The position numbers and the translations under genes were made by a program. Positions 8,480 through 20,136 of a stretch of 64,000 bases of DNA are shown here, one piece after another (position 1 is the stretch's first letter; the number at the start of each line of letters is the position of its first letter). The notes below the pieces were generated by a model that saw nothing but the letters and a program-made list of their open reading frames with translations, was not told the origin of the DNA and made no database searches. The stretch comes from Microvirga guangxiensis (GTDB lineage Bacteria > Pseudomonadota > Alphaproteobacteria > Rhizobiales > Beijerinckiaceae). The stretch covers positions 1 through 64,000 of the forward strand of contig NZ_FMVJ01000003.1 in the NCBI RefSeq assembly GCF_900102135.1, read 5' to 3'.

Positions 8480-10852
8480 ATGGCCGATTACTATTTTGAT
8501 CCTGATCCTGCTAATAACCCGCCTGCCGATTATGATACAGATGGAGCTCTCAAGCTCACCGCGGGAACGGCGATTATCGGCCTTACGCTTACGAGAGACG
8601 CAAATGGCGGGATCCCAGGAGTCGGGATCCGTGCTCTGGGCATCCAAGACATCACCCTCATCTCCGGAGCGACCATCCGCAGCCAGAGCACCGGGATCGA
8701 ATTTGCGGCGCAAGGCACAAACAGGCTCTTCAACAGCAACGGCTTCATCTGGTCCCTGTCCGGCAGCGCTGTCCGGTTCTCCCAGGGTGGCGAGGGCATT
8801 ATCTCGAACCAGGGTGCCATCCAGGGTCGGACAGGCATCGAGATGACGGGCACCGGCGGGTTGCAGGTGTTCAATTCGGGCGTGATCACGGCCACAGGGA
8901 CGGAAACCGAGGATAACGCAATTCGCGGCGGAAAAGGCAGCGACAGAGTCGTCAATACCGGCATCATCCGCTCCGTGAACAGCGATGTCGCGATCGACCT
9001 CGACGAAGGCGACGACATCTACGAGGGCGGCGGCGGCAGCGTCATCGGCAAGGTTTTGCTCGGGAAAGGCAACGACACAGCCTATGGTGGCTCCGGTGAC
9101 GAAACCTTCTCGGGCGGCCAAGGTAATGATTACATCCATGGCGGCGCCGGCATCGACACGGTCGATTACTCGGATGCCACCGGCTCGGTCACCGTCGATC
9201 TGCGGCAGAGTGTCGAGCAGAGCATCGGCGGCAACCATGACAGGGACACGCTGATCAGCATCGAGAACGTCATCGGCGGCGATCACAACGATCGGTTGAT
9301 CGGCAACGATGACGACAATTACCTGCAAGGCGGCAAAGGCGACGATACACTTGAAGGCGGTGCCGGCAACGACACTCTCGACGGCGGAGAGGGCGATAAG
9401 GACTGGGTCCGTTACACAGGCACGGCCGCCGTTACGGTCAATCTCGGATTGACCCACGCTCAGGATACGGGCGGCTACGGCAAGGATACCCTCTACGAAA
9501 TTGAGCATGTCGAAGGCGGCGGCGGTTCCGATACGATCACCGGAAACGACAAAGCCAACGAGCTTATCGGCAATGGTGGCAACGACACTTTCCAGGGCGG
9601 CAAGGGCGATGACACCATCGACGGCGGCCAAGGCAACGACATGGCCGTCTTCTCAGGCAAGAGGGAGGAATACGAATTTCCCATCAATGTCGATGGTGAC
9701 AATGTCGAATTCACCGTCAAGGACCTGGTCGCCGACCGGGATGGAACCGATAAACTGAAGAACGTTCGTTTCCTCAAGTTTCTGGGGGATCCCAATACGA
9801 GCGACGATGATGTCATCATTGCCGTACGCAACCAGAATCCGAGCAGCATCACCTTGTCCACGTCCAGCGTGCGGGAGGATGCAACGAGCGAGTCTCATAT
9901 CGGCTACATCAACGGTTCCGATCCTGATGAGGATTCGCTCACCTACTCCCTGAGCAACGATGCGGGCGGGCGATTCAAGCTGAACGGAACGCAGCTGCTT
10001 GTGAACGGCGCGTTCGACTACGAGAGCGCGACCTCACATGAGATTGTCGTCAGAGCCGTAGACAAATGGGGCGGCGAATTCTTCAAGACGATCACCGTCA
10101 ACGTGACGAATGTCATCGAGTACACGCCGATCGTCCGCACCGGCACGGCTGCGAGCGATCGGCTCACGGGCGAGAGCGGCAACGATTGGTTCTCCGGTCT
10201 GGGCGGCAATGACTCGCTTTATGGCAGCAACGGCAACGACTCGCTTTATGGCGGCGACGGAGATGATCTTGTCGTCGGCGGCGATTCCGATGGCGACGAG
10301 GCCAACGGGAACGACCTGCTCGATGGCGGTAACGGCAACGACCGGCTTTATGGCTGCGCTGGAAACGACACAGTTTACGGCGGCGAAGGAAACGACGTCG
10401 TCGTCGGCGGAAATGGCGATCTCCCGAGCGGCGACGATCTCCTCTATGGCGGCAACGGGGCCGATACCCTGTATGGCGGTGACGGCAGCGACGTCCTTTA
10501 CGGCGGCAACGGCAACGACATGCTGAACGGGGGCAGCGGCAGGGATACTTTCGTGTTCGACATGCGGCCCAATGCGCGCACGAATATCGACAACATCACA
10601 GATTTCAGCCCCGCCGATGACACGATCCACCTGGCCCGCTCCGCCTTCAACAAGATCTCGAAGGGGACCCTCGCGAAAAAGGCCTTCGTGGTTGGCAACA
10701 AGGTCAAGGACAGGGACGACCGCATCATCTACGACAAGAAGTCGGGCGCGCTGTTCTACGATCCAGATGGGACCGGCAAGGCCAAGGCTGTCCAGTTCGC
10801 AATGATCCAGAAGAACCTTGCCCTCACGCACAAGGACTTTTTCATCTTCTGA
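8480..10852 (+). CDS. RTX calcium-binding protein with a cadherin-like domain, putative type I secreted
   Basis: A 790-residue acidic protein with no N-terminal signal peptide. Residues 1-190 look like a parallel beta-helix (short repeated NSGVI/NTGIIRS strands). RTX nonapeptide repeats of the GGxGxDxL type appear near 193-225, 283-307 and 363-387, and densely at 555-688. A cadherin-like domain with SDPDEDSLTYSLSND lies at about 450-547. The last 100 residues start with DTFVFDMRP and end in DFFIF, a typical uncleaved type I secretion tail. The ATG at 8480 is preferred over a TTG at 8459. No ABC/MFP/TolC secretion genes are nearby. The function outside the cell (adhesin, matrix or enzyme) is unknown. 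Confidence 0.85.
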   Translation: MADYYFDPDPANNPPADYDTDGALKLTAGTAIIGLTLTRDANGGIPGVGIRALGIQDITLISGATIRSQSTGIEFAAQGTNRLFNSNGFIWSLSGSAVRFSQGGEGIISNQGAIQGRTGIEMTGTGGLQVFNSGVITATGTETEDNAIRGGKGSDRVVNTGIIRSVNSDVAIDLDEGDDIYEGGGGSVIGKVLLGKGNDTAYGGSGDETFSGGQGNDYIHGGAGIDTVDYSDATGSVTVDLRQSVEQSIGGNHDRDTLISIENVIGGDHNDRLIGNDDDNYLQGGKGDDTLEGGAGNDTLDGGEGDKDWVRYTGTAAVTVNLGLTHAQDTGGYGKDTLYEIEHVEGGGGSDTITGNDKANELIGNGGNDTFQGGKGDDTIDGGQGNDMAVFSGKREEYEFPINVDGDNVEFTVKDLVADRDGTDKLKNVRFLKFLGDPNTSDDDVIIAVRNQNPSSITLSTSSVREDATSESHIGYINGSDPDEDSLTYSLSNDAGGRFKLNGTQLLVNGAFDYESATSHEIVVRAVDKWGGEFFKTITVNVTNVIEYTPIVRTGTAASDRLTGESGNDWFSGLGGNDSLYGSNGNDSLYGGDGDDLVVGGDSDGDEANGNDLLDGGNGNDRLYGCAGNDTVYGGEGNDVVVGGNGDLPSGDDLLYGGNGADTLYGGDGSDVLYGGNGNDMLNGGSGRDTFVFDMRPNARTNIDNITDFSPADDTIHLARSAFNKISKGTLAKKAFVVGNKVKDRDDRIIYDKKSGALFYDPDGTGKAKAVQFAMIQKNLALTHKDFFIF

Positions 10853-10865
10853 TCCTGCCCAAACA

Positions 10866-10893
10866 AAAGCCCGGCTCGCAGGAGCCGGGCTTT
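10866..10893. terminator. Terminator after the first RTX gene (also faces ppa)
   Basis: Perfect 12-bp stem AAAGCCCGGCTC / GAGCCGGGCTTT with loop GCAG. It lies between two convergent genes and can serve both strands. Confidence 0.8.
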
Positions 10894-10933
10894 CAAGCTC
10901 GAATGGCCGGAGGGGATCCGGCCAGTGCGGTTC

Positions 10934-11467
10934 TTAAGCCGGCTTCTTCGCCCGCTCGATGGCTTCCCGGATCAGGCGATGTGCCTCGGCCGCGTCGCCC
11001 CAGCGGATGATCTTGGCCCATTTGCCGGGCTCGAGATCCTTGTAATGCTCGAAGAAGTGCTCGATCTGCTTGAGGGTGATCTCGGGCAGGTCGGTATAGG
11101 TCTTCACCCGGTCGTAGCGCTGGGTGAGCTTGCTCGACGGCACGGCGATGATCTTCTCGTCCTGGCCGCCGTCGTCCTCCATCACGAGCACGCCGACGGG
11201 GCGCACGTTCATGACGGCGCCGGGCGCGATGGCGCGGGTGTTGGCGATGAGCACGTCGCAGGGGTCACCGTCGCCGGACAGGGTGTGCGGAATGAATCCG
11301 TAGTTTCCGGGATACCGCATGGCGGTATAGAGGAAGCGGTCGACGAAGAGAGCACCCGACTCCTTGTCCATCTCGTACTTGATGGGCTCGCCGCCGAGCG
11401 GCACTTCGATGACGACGTTCACATCCTCAGGCGGGTTCTTTCCAATCGGGATCGCGTCAAGGCGCAT
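10934..11467 (-). CDS. ppa: Inorganic pyrophosphatase
   Basis: A 177-residue soluble family I pyrophosphatase that splits pyrophosphate to phosphate. The metal-binding signature DGDPCDVLI is intact, as are the active-site phrases [18 protein letters not shown] and [11 protein letters not shown]. The start at 11467 ([10 protein letters not shown]) has a GGAG ribosome site and the family N-terminus. An in-frame start at 11527 would add 20 unrelated residues. It stands alone between the two RTX genes. Confidence 0.95.
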   Translation of the reverse strand: MRLDAIPIGKNPPEDVNVVIEVPLGGEPIKYEMDKESGALFVDRFLYTAMRYPGNYGFIPHTLSGDGDPCDVLIANTRAIAPGAVMNVRPVGVLVMEDDGGQDEKIIAVPSSKLTQRYDRVKTYTDLPEITLKQIEHFFEHYKDLEPGKWAKIIRWGDAAEAHRLIREAIERAKKPA

Positions 11468-11659
11468 AGAGGTGTTCTCCGGAACAAGGCTCGAGGCATC
11501 GACCTCGGTGAGAAAGGCTTGTTTCACCGATCAATGCAGCAAAATGAAGCCCTCAGGGATCAGGCCGGGTTTTCCGGATCTGCCCATGAGGCTTTCCGCG
11601 CTTCACTAGCCGGAGTGAGCGCGCGCAACAAGAACCAAAAACGGGTTTGGAGCCTCGGA

Positions 11660-11759
11660 CCCAAAAGTGGAACCCACTTTTGGGATTAATCCGATGCTCC
11701 CTTTCAAAAGGCGCATCGTTTGGCGTGGAAAACCGGGACCACTTTTCCACCCGATGCTA
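11660..11759. repeat. Tandem pair of short palindromic intergenic repeat units
   Basis: Unit 1 (11660-11684) is a perfect dyad, CCCAAAAGTGG-AAC-CCACTTTTGGG. Unit 2 (11725-11750) has arms GTGGAAAA/TTTTCCAC. Each unit is followed by CCGATGCT, which shows they share an origin. The tail of unit 2 supplies the stop codon of the GNAT gene. Similar hairpins ending in a GATGCTC-like tail are, as I recall, scattered through rhizobial genomes. Confidence 0.65.
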
Positions 11760-12263
11760 GCGAAAGAGATAGGCGACTTTGGCAAGGGGCATGCCCCCGA
11801 TCCGCTCCTCGACCCGGGCGATGCTGCGGCCGCCGAGGCCCTGGTAGAAGGCGCAGGCACGCTCGTTCTCGGCCAGCGCCCACACCGCCACGCGCGCCAT
11901 ACCCTCATGGCGCAGGTCGTTGAGAACCGCCTTGAACAGGCGCCGCCCGAGCCCGATCCCCTGATATTCCGGCAGCAGATAGATCTCGTCGATCTCCCCA
12001 TCGGCCGGCAGGGAGCGGTCCCGGCAGCGGCCGTAGGAGGCATAGCCCGCAATGCCCTGGCCGATATCCAGCACCACGAGGGGGCGTCCGCGAGTCACCG
12101 TGGAGCGCCACCAGCGCTCCCCGCGCCGAGCGAACATCTTCTCCAGTGTCACCCCGGGAATGATGCCGGTGTAAGCCTCTCGCCATGCCGCATCGAACAC
12201 CTTCGAGAGAGCCGGGGCATCATCGGGCTTCGCGTGGCGGATACTGACGAGAAGGTCGCTCAT
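11757..12263 (-). CDS. GNAT-family N-acetyltransferase
   Basis: A 168-residue acetyltransferase. The acetyl-CoA binding motif A is clear: EIYLLPEYQGIGLGRRLF (about residues 92-110), followed by the C-terminal strand with NERACAFYQGLGGR. The substrate cannot be predicted. The start at 12263 (MSDLLVSIRHAKPDD) gives the usual GNAT beginning; the open frame extending to 12446 is not homologous. Its stop codon lies inside a palindromic repeat. A CtrA-type box lies 53 bp upstream of the start. Confidence 0.85.
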   Translation of the reverse strand: MSDLLVSIRHAKPDDAPALSKVFDAAWREAYTGIIPGVTLEKMFARRGERWWRSTVTRGRPLVVLDIGQGIAGYASYGRCRDRSLPADGEIDEIYLLPEYQGIGLGRRLFKAVLNDLRHEGMARVAVWALAENERACAFYQGLGGRSIARVEERIGGMPLAKVAYLFR

Positions 12264-12316
12264 GGCTGTAAGGCAATGTCTTGAAAAACAACGAAAAGAT
12301 CTTCGCTGAAACAGGG

Positions 12317-12332
12317 TTAACGGGGCGTTAAC
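12317..12332. promoter_or_regulatory. CtrA-type box between GNAT and second RTX gene
   Basis: The sequence is TTAA-CGGGGCG-TTAAC, an exact TTAA-N7-TTAAC match and also a GTTAACG-GGG-CGTTAAC dyad. It lies 53 bp upstream of the GNAT start on the minus strand and 190 bp upstream of the second RTX gene. Which gene it controls is not clear. Confidence 0.5.
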
Positions 12333-12521
12333 GGATCCCTGAGAATGCCCAGCGAAGCCCCGCCTGTTTACGCCAAAGTGGGTACCGGGCGCACAGGCAA
12401 AACGCCGCAAGGAACCCCGGTGCGGGATGCTATGTCGCACAGTCAATTGATTTTAACGATATTAAGTATCAAAAGCCATTCATAGATCGTGTCATGCCTG
12501 TTCATTTGAGGGGATCATTTC

Positions 12522-14702
12522 ATGTCGGCCAATCTTTGGGGTCAAAAATTTCAAATCAACACGACTGCGGGGGGCGCCCAGTATTTCCCGAAGATCGCAG
12601 CGTTGCCGAACGGTAGTTTCGTCGCCGTATGGACCGATACGAGCCAAACAGGCGCTGACCAGAGCGAAACCGCTGTACGCGGCCAGATCCTCAACGCCGA
12701 TGGAACGAAGAAGGGCGGCGAGTTCCTCATCAACGAGATCACCATTCGCAACCAGAGCAATCCTTCCATCGCTGTCCTAAATGATGGGCGTTTCGTCGTC
12801 GTGTGGACCGATTCCAGTGGGCACGACGGCGAAATGGGTAACGGTGTCTGGGGACGGGTCTACAAGATGGACGGGTCCGAGGCGGGCAATAGCTTCCATA
12901 TCAATACGCCTCGCATCGGCAGCCAGATGGATGCCACTGTCTCCGCCACAGCCAATGGCGGCTTCGTCGTCACGTACACGGATGATCCGGGGCAATCGTC
13001 GCCAGCGGCGGGGGATGGATCCGGCCAGGGAATTCTGGCGCAGGCCTATGATGCCAATGTGCAGAAGTTCGGGCCCGAAACCTATGTCAACGGGACGAAG
13101 ACCCGCGACCAGGCCTCCAACACTGTCATCGGTCTCAAGGATGGCCGCTATGTCGTGTTCTATACGGATCAGAGCATGAGCGCGGACGATCCGTCCATGA
13201 GCACGATCCGAGGCCGCATCATGACGGCGGATGGCCAGCCTGCACCGGGCACGTCGGAATTCGTGGTGCCGAGTTCGCGCGGCACGAAGATGGACCCATC
13301 CGCGGTTGCGCTGGCCGATGGTCGCTTTGTCGTCGTCTGGCGCCACCTTGAGCCGGGAACGGGAGACGGCTCGGGATCCTCCATCAAGGCGCAGATTTAT
13401 AACGCCAACGGCACGATGCATGGCGGTGAGTTCGTCGTGAACACGACAACTCACAACGATCAGTCGAACCCGGTGGTCACGGCAACGAAAGACGGCGGCT
13501 TCGCTGTAGGTTTCGCGGATATTCCGGATCCCGCAAAGTTCGAGCGTGTTTTCCGCGTTGTCACTTTCAAGGCAGACGGCACGCGGTCGGGCTCCGATAC
13601 GGTCGCTGCAATCGACAACGGTAATACAGCGAGCTCCATCGTTGCTTTGGCCGATGGGCGGATCGTTCTCACATGGGACGGGAAGATCGGGTCCGCCAAT
13701 GATACTCAAGAGATCTGGGGACAGATCCTGGATCCGCGCAGCCAAGCAATCGTGCTGAACGGCAGCGAGGCCGACGATCAATATGTCGGCACCACAGGAC
13801 ACGATGTGCTCAGAGGCGCCGGCGGCAATGATCGCCTCTCCGGACAGGGTGGCGACGATGTCCTCGACGGCGGCATCGGCAACGACGTTATGGATGGTGG
13901 CGCCGGCAACGACACTTACTACGTGGACAGCGCGGGCGATGTCATCGTCGATTCATCGGGCGTCGATACGGTCGTGACGTCTTACAGCCGCGGCCTGGAG
14001 AGTTTCATCGAAAACCTGACGGCGTCCGGATCCGGCGCGTTGGCGCTCACCGGCAACGGCCTCGACAACGTGATCACCGGCAATGATGCTGCGAACGAGA
14101 TCAACGGCGGCGCTGGCGCCGATACAATGCAGGGCGGAGGCGGCGACGACATCTACCATGTCGACAGCACGGGCGACCGGATCGTGGAAGCCTTCAACGG
14201 CGGCATCGATCAGGTTTACACCACCGTGAGCCACGCCCTTTCGGCCGAAGTAGAGCACTTGACCGCTCTGGGCGCAGCCTCTCTCAACCTGACCGGAAAC
14301 GCGCTTGCCAATGTGATCGAGGGGAATGCGGGCGCCAACAAAATTTATGGCGGCCTCGGCAACGATCAGCTCCGAGGTGGAGGAGGCAAGGACATTTTCG
14401 TGTTCGACACCAAGCCGGACGCCAGGACGAACAAGGACAACATCCTCGACTGGAACCATCGCGACGACACGATTCAGTTGGAGAACCAGATCTTCAAAGC
14501 CCTCAAGAAGACCGGCAAGCTCAAGAAGGACTTCTTCGTGCTCGGTGCGAAGGCGAAGGACGGCAACGACTACGTCGGCTACAACAAGAAGACCGGCGAT
14601 CTCTGGTACGACGCCAACGGCAGCAAGGGAGGCGGACAGGTGGTGTTCGCCAATATCGGCAAGAACAAGAAGATCGCCCACGACGATTTCTTCGTGATCT
14701 GA
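12522..14702 (+). CDS. RTX calcium-binding protein with repeated N-terminal beta domain, putative type I secreted
   Basis: A 726-residue protein without signal peptide. Residues 1-410 consist of several repeats of roughly 60-70 residues, each with a core such as DGRFVVVWTDSS, a GR-(V/I)-Y line, and a GGEFLINEI-like strand, which suggests a beta-propeller or beta-sandwich array. Residues 415-480 and 560-625 carry RTX repeats (GGAGNDRLSGQGGDDVLDGG type) with interspersed VDSTGDRIVEA segments. The C-terminal 110 residues (DIFVFDTKP to DDFFVI) are homologous to those of the RTX gene at 8480. A GAGGGG ribosome site precedes the ATG. No type I secretion genes are adjacent. Confidence 0.85.
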   Translation: MSANLWGQKFQINTTAGGAQYFPKIAALPNGSFVAVWTDTSQTGADQSETAVRGQILNADGTKKGGEFLINEITIRNQSNPSIAVLNDGRFVVVWTDSSGHDGEMGNGVWGRVYKMDGSEAGNSFHINTPRIGSQMDATVSATANGGFVVTYTDDPGQSSPAAGDGSGQGILAQAYDANVQKFGPETYVNGTKTRDQASNTVIGLKDGRYVVFYTDQSMSADDPSMSTIRGRIMTADGQPAPGTSEFVVPSSRGTKMDPSAVALADGRFVVVWRHLEPGTGDGSGSSIKAQIYNANGTMHGGEFVVNTTTHNDQSNPVVTATKDGGFAVGFADIPDPAKFERVFRVVTFKADGTRSGSDTVAAIDNGNTASSIVALADGRIVLTWDGKIGSANDTQEIWGQILDPRSQAIVLNGSEADDQYVGTTGHDVLRGAGGNDRLSGQGGDDVLDGGIGNDVMDGGAGNDTYYVDSAGDVIVDSSGVDTVVTSYSRGLESFIENLTASGSGALALTGNGLDNVITGNDAANEINGGAGADTMQGGGGDDIYHVDSTGDRIVEAFNGGIDQVYTTVSHALSAEVEHLTALGAASLNLTGNALANVIEGNAGANKIYGGLGNDQLRGGGGKDIFVFDTKPDARTNKDNILDWNHRDDTIQLENQIFKALKKTGKLKKDFFVLGAKAKDGNDYVGYNKKTGDLWYDANGSKGGGQVVFANIGKNKKIAHDDFFVI

Positions 14703-14709
14703 ATCAAAA

Positions 14710-14739
14710 AGCCCGGGCGATGGAATGATCGCCCGGGCT
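14710..14739. terminator. Bidirectional terminator between RTX gene and acnA
   Basis: Perfect 12-bp stem AGCCCGGGCGAT / ATCGCCCGGGCT with a 6-nt loop. It is preceded by A5 and followed by a T-rich tract, and sits between convergent genes. Confidence 0.85.
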
Positions 14740-14797
14740 CTCTTGTTCCGTTTCGGCCGCTCCTTGTCCGAAGAGCGGGCGTTTTCATTTGTTTGCC

Positions 14798-17506
<2,709 letters not shown>

Positions 17507-17537
17507 GGCGAATCCTCGCGTGCATTTGGGTTACGAA

Positions 17538-17552
17538 CGAACACTTTGTTCG
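17538..17552. promoter_or_regulatory. Small dyad in the acnA leader
   Basis: CGAACA-CTT-TGTTCG lies 32 bp upstream of the acnA start. It could be a repressor operator, but it does not have the GTTC-N7-GTTC direct repeat of alphaproteobacterial LexA. No regulator can be named. Confidence 0.2.
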
Positions 17553-17728
17553 GCCGAAAGCGCGAAAAGCGCGCGCCGCTCCGGGGGCGCCCGGACAGGG
17601 GAGAAGCGCGCGAGGCGGATTGGACGCCTTGGCGCGCGGCGCAGCCAGGGGTGCTATAGATCATTTCGAACCGTCCGGCTACACGGTTTAGAACCATTCT
17701 GGGGTGCAAAGAGGGCAGGGGTCGAAGT

Positions 17729-18373
17729 TTGGGGCAGGGTTTGCGTCTGAGCGTTAACAATTTGGCCTGCGAGCGGGGCGGCCGCCGGATCTTCGAAGGT
17801 GTGTCGTTCACCCTGCTGCCCGGAGAAGCCCTCGTCATCACCGGGCGCAACGGGGCCGGCAAATCGACCCTGCTGGAGCTGCTGGCCGGTCGGCTCCACC
17901 CAGCCGGGGGCAAGGTGCTCTGGGAGGGGGCTGGAGAGCGCAGCCTGCCCGAATGCCTCCATTATGTGGGCCACCGGGATGCCCTCAAAAGCGCCCTGAC
18001 CGCCCAGGAGAATCTGGATTTCGCCCAGGATTTTCTCGGAAACCCGGCCTTGTCCGCCCGCGAGGCCCTGGAGGCGGTGGGCCTTGTCCACGCGGCCCGT
18101 CTGCCGGTGGGCTATCTCTCGGCCGGCCAGCGCCACCGCGTGGCGCTCGCCCGCCTGCTCGTGGCGTATCGTCCCTTGTGGCTTCTCGACGAGCCGACCT
18201 CGGCGCTCGATGTCGCTTCGCAGGAAACCTTGCGCGAACTCCTGGAAGATCATCGTGCCAAGGGGGGCATGATTGCCGCCACCACGCACGCGCCCCTGTT
18301 TCTGTCCGAGCCGAAGGAAATCAGGATCGAGCGTAGTGCTGCCCCTTCCGCTGCTGCGGGAGAGTGGCAATGA
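17729..18373 (+). CDS. ccmA: Heme exporter ATP-binding protein CcmA
   Basis: A 214-residue ABC ATPase of the cytochrome c maturation system that, with CcmB, drives release of holo-CcmE. Walker A is GRNGAGKST, the ABC signature is LSAGQRHRVALARLL, and Walker B is LWLLDEPTSALD. No ATG fits: the frame opens with TTG at 17729, and a second TTG at 17741 (reading LRLSVNNLACERGG), preceded by GGGGCAGGG, is an equally good start. The gene overlaps ccmB by four bases (ATGA). Confidence 0.93.
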   Translation: MGQGLRLSVNNLACERGGRRIFEGVSFTLLPGEALVITGRNGAGKSTLLELLAGRLHPAGGKVLWEGAGERSLPECLHYVGHRDALKSALTAQENLDFAQDFLGNPALSAREALEAVGLVHAARLPVGYLSAGQRHRVALARLLVAYRPLWLLDEPTSALDVASQETLRELLEDHRAKGGMIAATTHAPLFLSEPKEIRIERSAAPSAAAGEWQ

Positions 18374-19038
18374 TCCGTTCCTTCCGCGCGCTCCTGATCC
18401 GCGACCTGAAGCTCGCCGCCCGCGTGGGCGGCTCCGGCGTCATGGGCCTCATCTTCTTCCTGATGATCGTGACGCTGATTCCCTTCGCGCTCGGCCCCGA
18501 TCTCAACCTCCTGTCGCGAATCGGCCCGGCGATTCTCTGGATCGCGGCCCTGCTCGCGACCCTCATCGGCCTCGACCGGCTGTTCCAGGCGGATCAGGAG
18601 GACGGCTCCCTCGAGCTGCTGCGGCTGTCGCCTGCGCCCCTCGAATTGATCGTGCTCGCCAAAGTGATCGCCTACTGGCTCACCACCGGCCTGCCGCTTG
18701 CCGTCGCCACACCCCTCTTCGGCCTGCTCGTGGCGCTCTCGCCGGAAGGTATGCTCGCCATGGTGGCGACCCTGCTGGTGGGCACGCCCGCGCTCACCTT
18801 CATCGGCGCGGTGGGGGCGGCGCTCACCGCATCGCTTCGGCGCGGCGGCCTGATCCTGGCGATCCTGGTGCTGCCCTTCATGATTCCGACGCTGATCTTC
18901 GGGGTCTCGGCGGCGAACGCAGCCGTGGGAGGCACGGTACCCTTCGCCACCCCGTTCCTGATCCTCATCGCGCTGTCGCTGGTTGCGGCTGTGGTCGGCA
19001 CGGTAGGCGCGGCTGCGGCCTTGCGGTCGGGAGAGTAA
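18370..19038 (+). CDS. ccmB: Heme exporter membrane protein CcmB
   Basis: A 222-residue, six-helix inner-membrane permease partner of CcmA. The family phrases DRLFQADQEDGSLELL and LPFMIPTLIFGVSA are present. The ATG at 18370 overlaps the ccmA stop (ATGA), so the two are coupled. The remaining ccm genes lie 2.7 kb further on, beyond a regulator, two small enzymes and a peptidase gene, an unusual break in an operon that is normally ccmABCDG. Confidence 0.93.
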   Translation: MIRSFRALLIRDLKLAARVGGSGVMGLIFFLMIVTLIPFALGPDLNLLSRIGPAILWIAALLATLIGLDRLFQADQEDGSLELLRLSPAPLELIVLAKVIAYWLTTGLPLAVATPLFGLLVALSPEGMLAMVATLLVGTPALTFIGAVGAALTASLRRGGLILAILVLPFMIPTLIFGVSAANAAVGGTVPFATPFLILIALSLVAAVVGTVGAAAALRSGE

Positions 19039-19045
19039 AGCCGAC

Positions 19046-19729
19046 TCAGCGGGCTTCGGCGCCGAACGTCGCGTCGAAGCCGTCTGCGCCTTCGCAGGTG
19101 AAAGTCAGCACACGCCCTGCCTCACGCCGGACCCATTGCTTTTCGATCATCCGGGACAGCACCGCGGCACCGAGGGAGCCGCCGAGATGGTTGCGCCTCT
19201 CGCTCCAGTCGAGGCAGGCGCGGCATACCGGGCGGCGCCCTTTCTCCAGGGCTGCCACGTCGATCCCAAATGCGGTGAAGAAAGCGTGCCCCTTGTCGGT
19301 CAGGGCCAAATCCTGCCCGTCTTCGAGAAGACCTTGGCGCTGCGCTCCTCTGAGCAGGGCCACACCCCGCTCGCCGGCGAGGTGGTCATAACAGGTGCGG
19401 GCCGATCTCAGCGCCATATCCTTCGGGCCGGTCCGCACGCGGGTCGCCCCCGTGCGCTGGGCAAGGCCCATCAGCGCCTCCAGAACCTCCGCCACATCGG
19501 GGCCGGAGAGGCGATAATACCGGTGCCGCCCTTGTTTCTCCGCGCTCAGCAGATTGGCCGCTTCGAGCTTGGACAGGTGTCCGCTTGTCGTCTGGAGCGT
19601 AACGCCCGCCGCCTCCGCAAGCTCGCTCACCGTCAATGCCCGCCCATCCATGAGGGCGGTGAGAATATTGGCGCGCGCTGGATCGCCCAGAAGCGCGGCA
19701 ACGGATGCGATGATGGGGCCTTCTTTCAT
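19046..19729 (-). CDS. ArsR-type winged-helix transcriptional regulator with extra C-terminal domain
   Basis: A 227-residue protein. Residues 1-90 form an ArsR-type winged helix (LLGDPARANILTALM, then the recognition region TLQTTSGHLSKLE and wing QGRHRYYRL). The C-terminal half contains Cys113 and a Cys169-x2-Cys172 pair with His181, a possible metal or thiol sensor. The start at 19729 (MKEGPII) is chosen because the 11 codons upstream are not family-like. It is divergent, 77 bp apart, from a NIPSNAP/monooxygenase pair that it probably regulates. Confidence 0.82.
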   Translation of the reverse strand: MKEGPIIASVAALLGDPARANILTALMDGRALTVSELAEAAGVTLQTTSGHLSKLEAANLLSAEKQGRHRYYRLSGPDVAEVLEALMGLAQRTGATRVRTGPKDMALRSARTCYDHLAGERGVALLRGAQRQGLLEDGQDLALTDKGHAFFTAFGIDVAALEKGRRPVCRACLDWSERRNHLGGSLGAAVLSRMIEKQWVRREAGRVLTFTCEGADGFDATFGAEAR

Positions 19730-19806
19730 ACTTCGATCATAGCCGAAGCATCGGCGACGATCCATCGGCTAAGACCGAACTGTCTCTGCCAACAGGATAC
19801 CCATCG

Positions 19807-20136
19807 ATGATCACCTGCTTCATTCGCTACGAAATCGACCCCTTCAAAGTATCCGCCTTCGAGGAATATGCCCGCAGCTGGGGGCAGGCCATTCCCCGCT
19901 GCGGTGCCGATCTCATCGGCTATTACGCGCCGCACGAAGGCTCCAGCACCATTGCCTACGGCGTCTACAACATCAAAGACCTAGCGGCGTACGAGGCCTA
20001 TCGCGAGCGCCTGCGCAATGATCCGATGGGGCGCGCCAATTACGAATTCGCCAAGCGTGAGCAGTTCATCCGCCGGGAGGACCGGATCTTCCTGCGTTTG
20101 GCCTCAACGCCTCACACGGAGCTCTTGAAACCATGA
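19807..20136 (+). CDS. NIPSNAP-family protein
   Basis: A 109-residue dimeric alpha/beta barrel protein of the NIPSNAP type (MITCFIRYEIDPFKVSAFEEYA and the R(E)DRIFLRLAS tail). Bacterial members are small cytoplasmic proteins of uncertain role, often beside stress or redox genes. Its stop overlaps the next gene's start (ATGA). The divergent ArsR-type regulator is the likely controller. Confidence 0.82.
   Translation: MITCFIRYEIDPFKVSAFEEYARSWGQAIPRCGADLIGYYAPHEGSSTIAYGVYNIKDLAAYEAYRERLRNDPMGRANYEFAKREQFIRREDRIFLRLASTPHTELLKP

Noticed and set aside
17538-17552. GAAC...GTTC dyad ahead of acnA as a LexA site
   Set aside because: It is an inverted repeat with a 5-bp spacer, not the GTTC-N7-GTTC direct repeat used in alphaproteobacteria.
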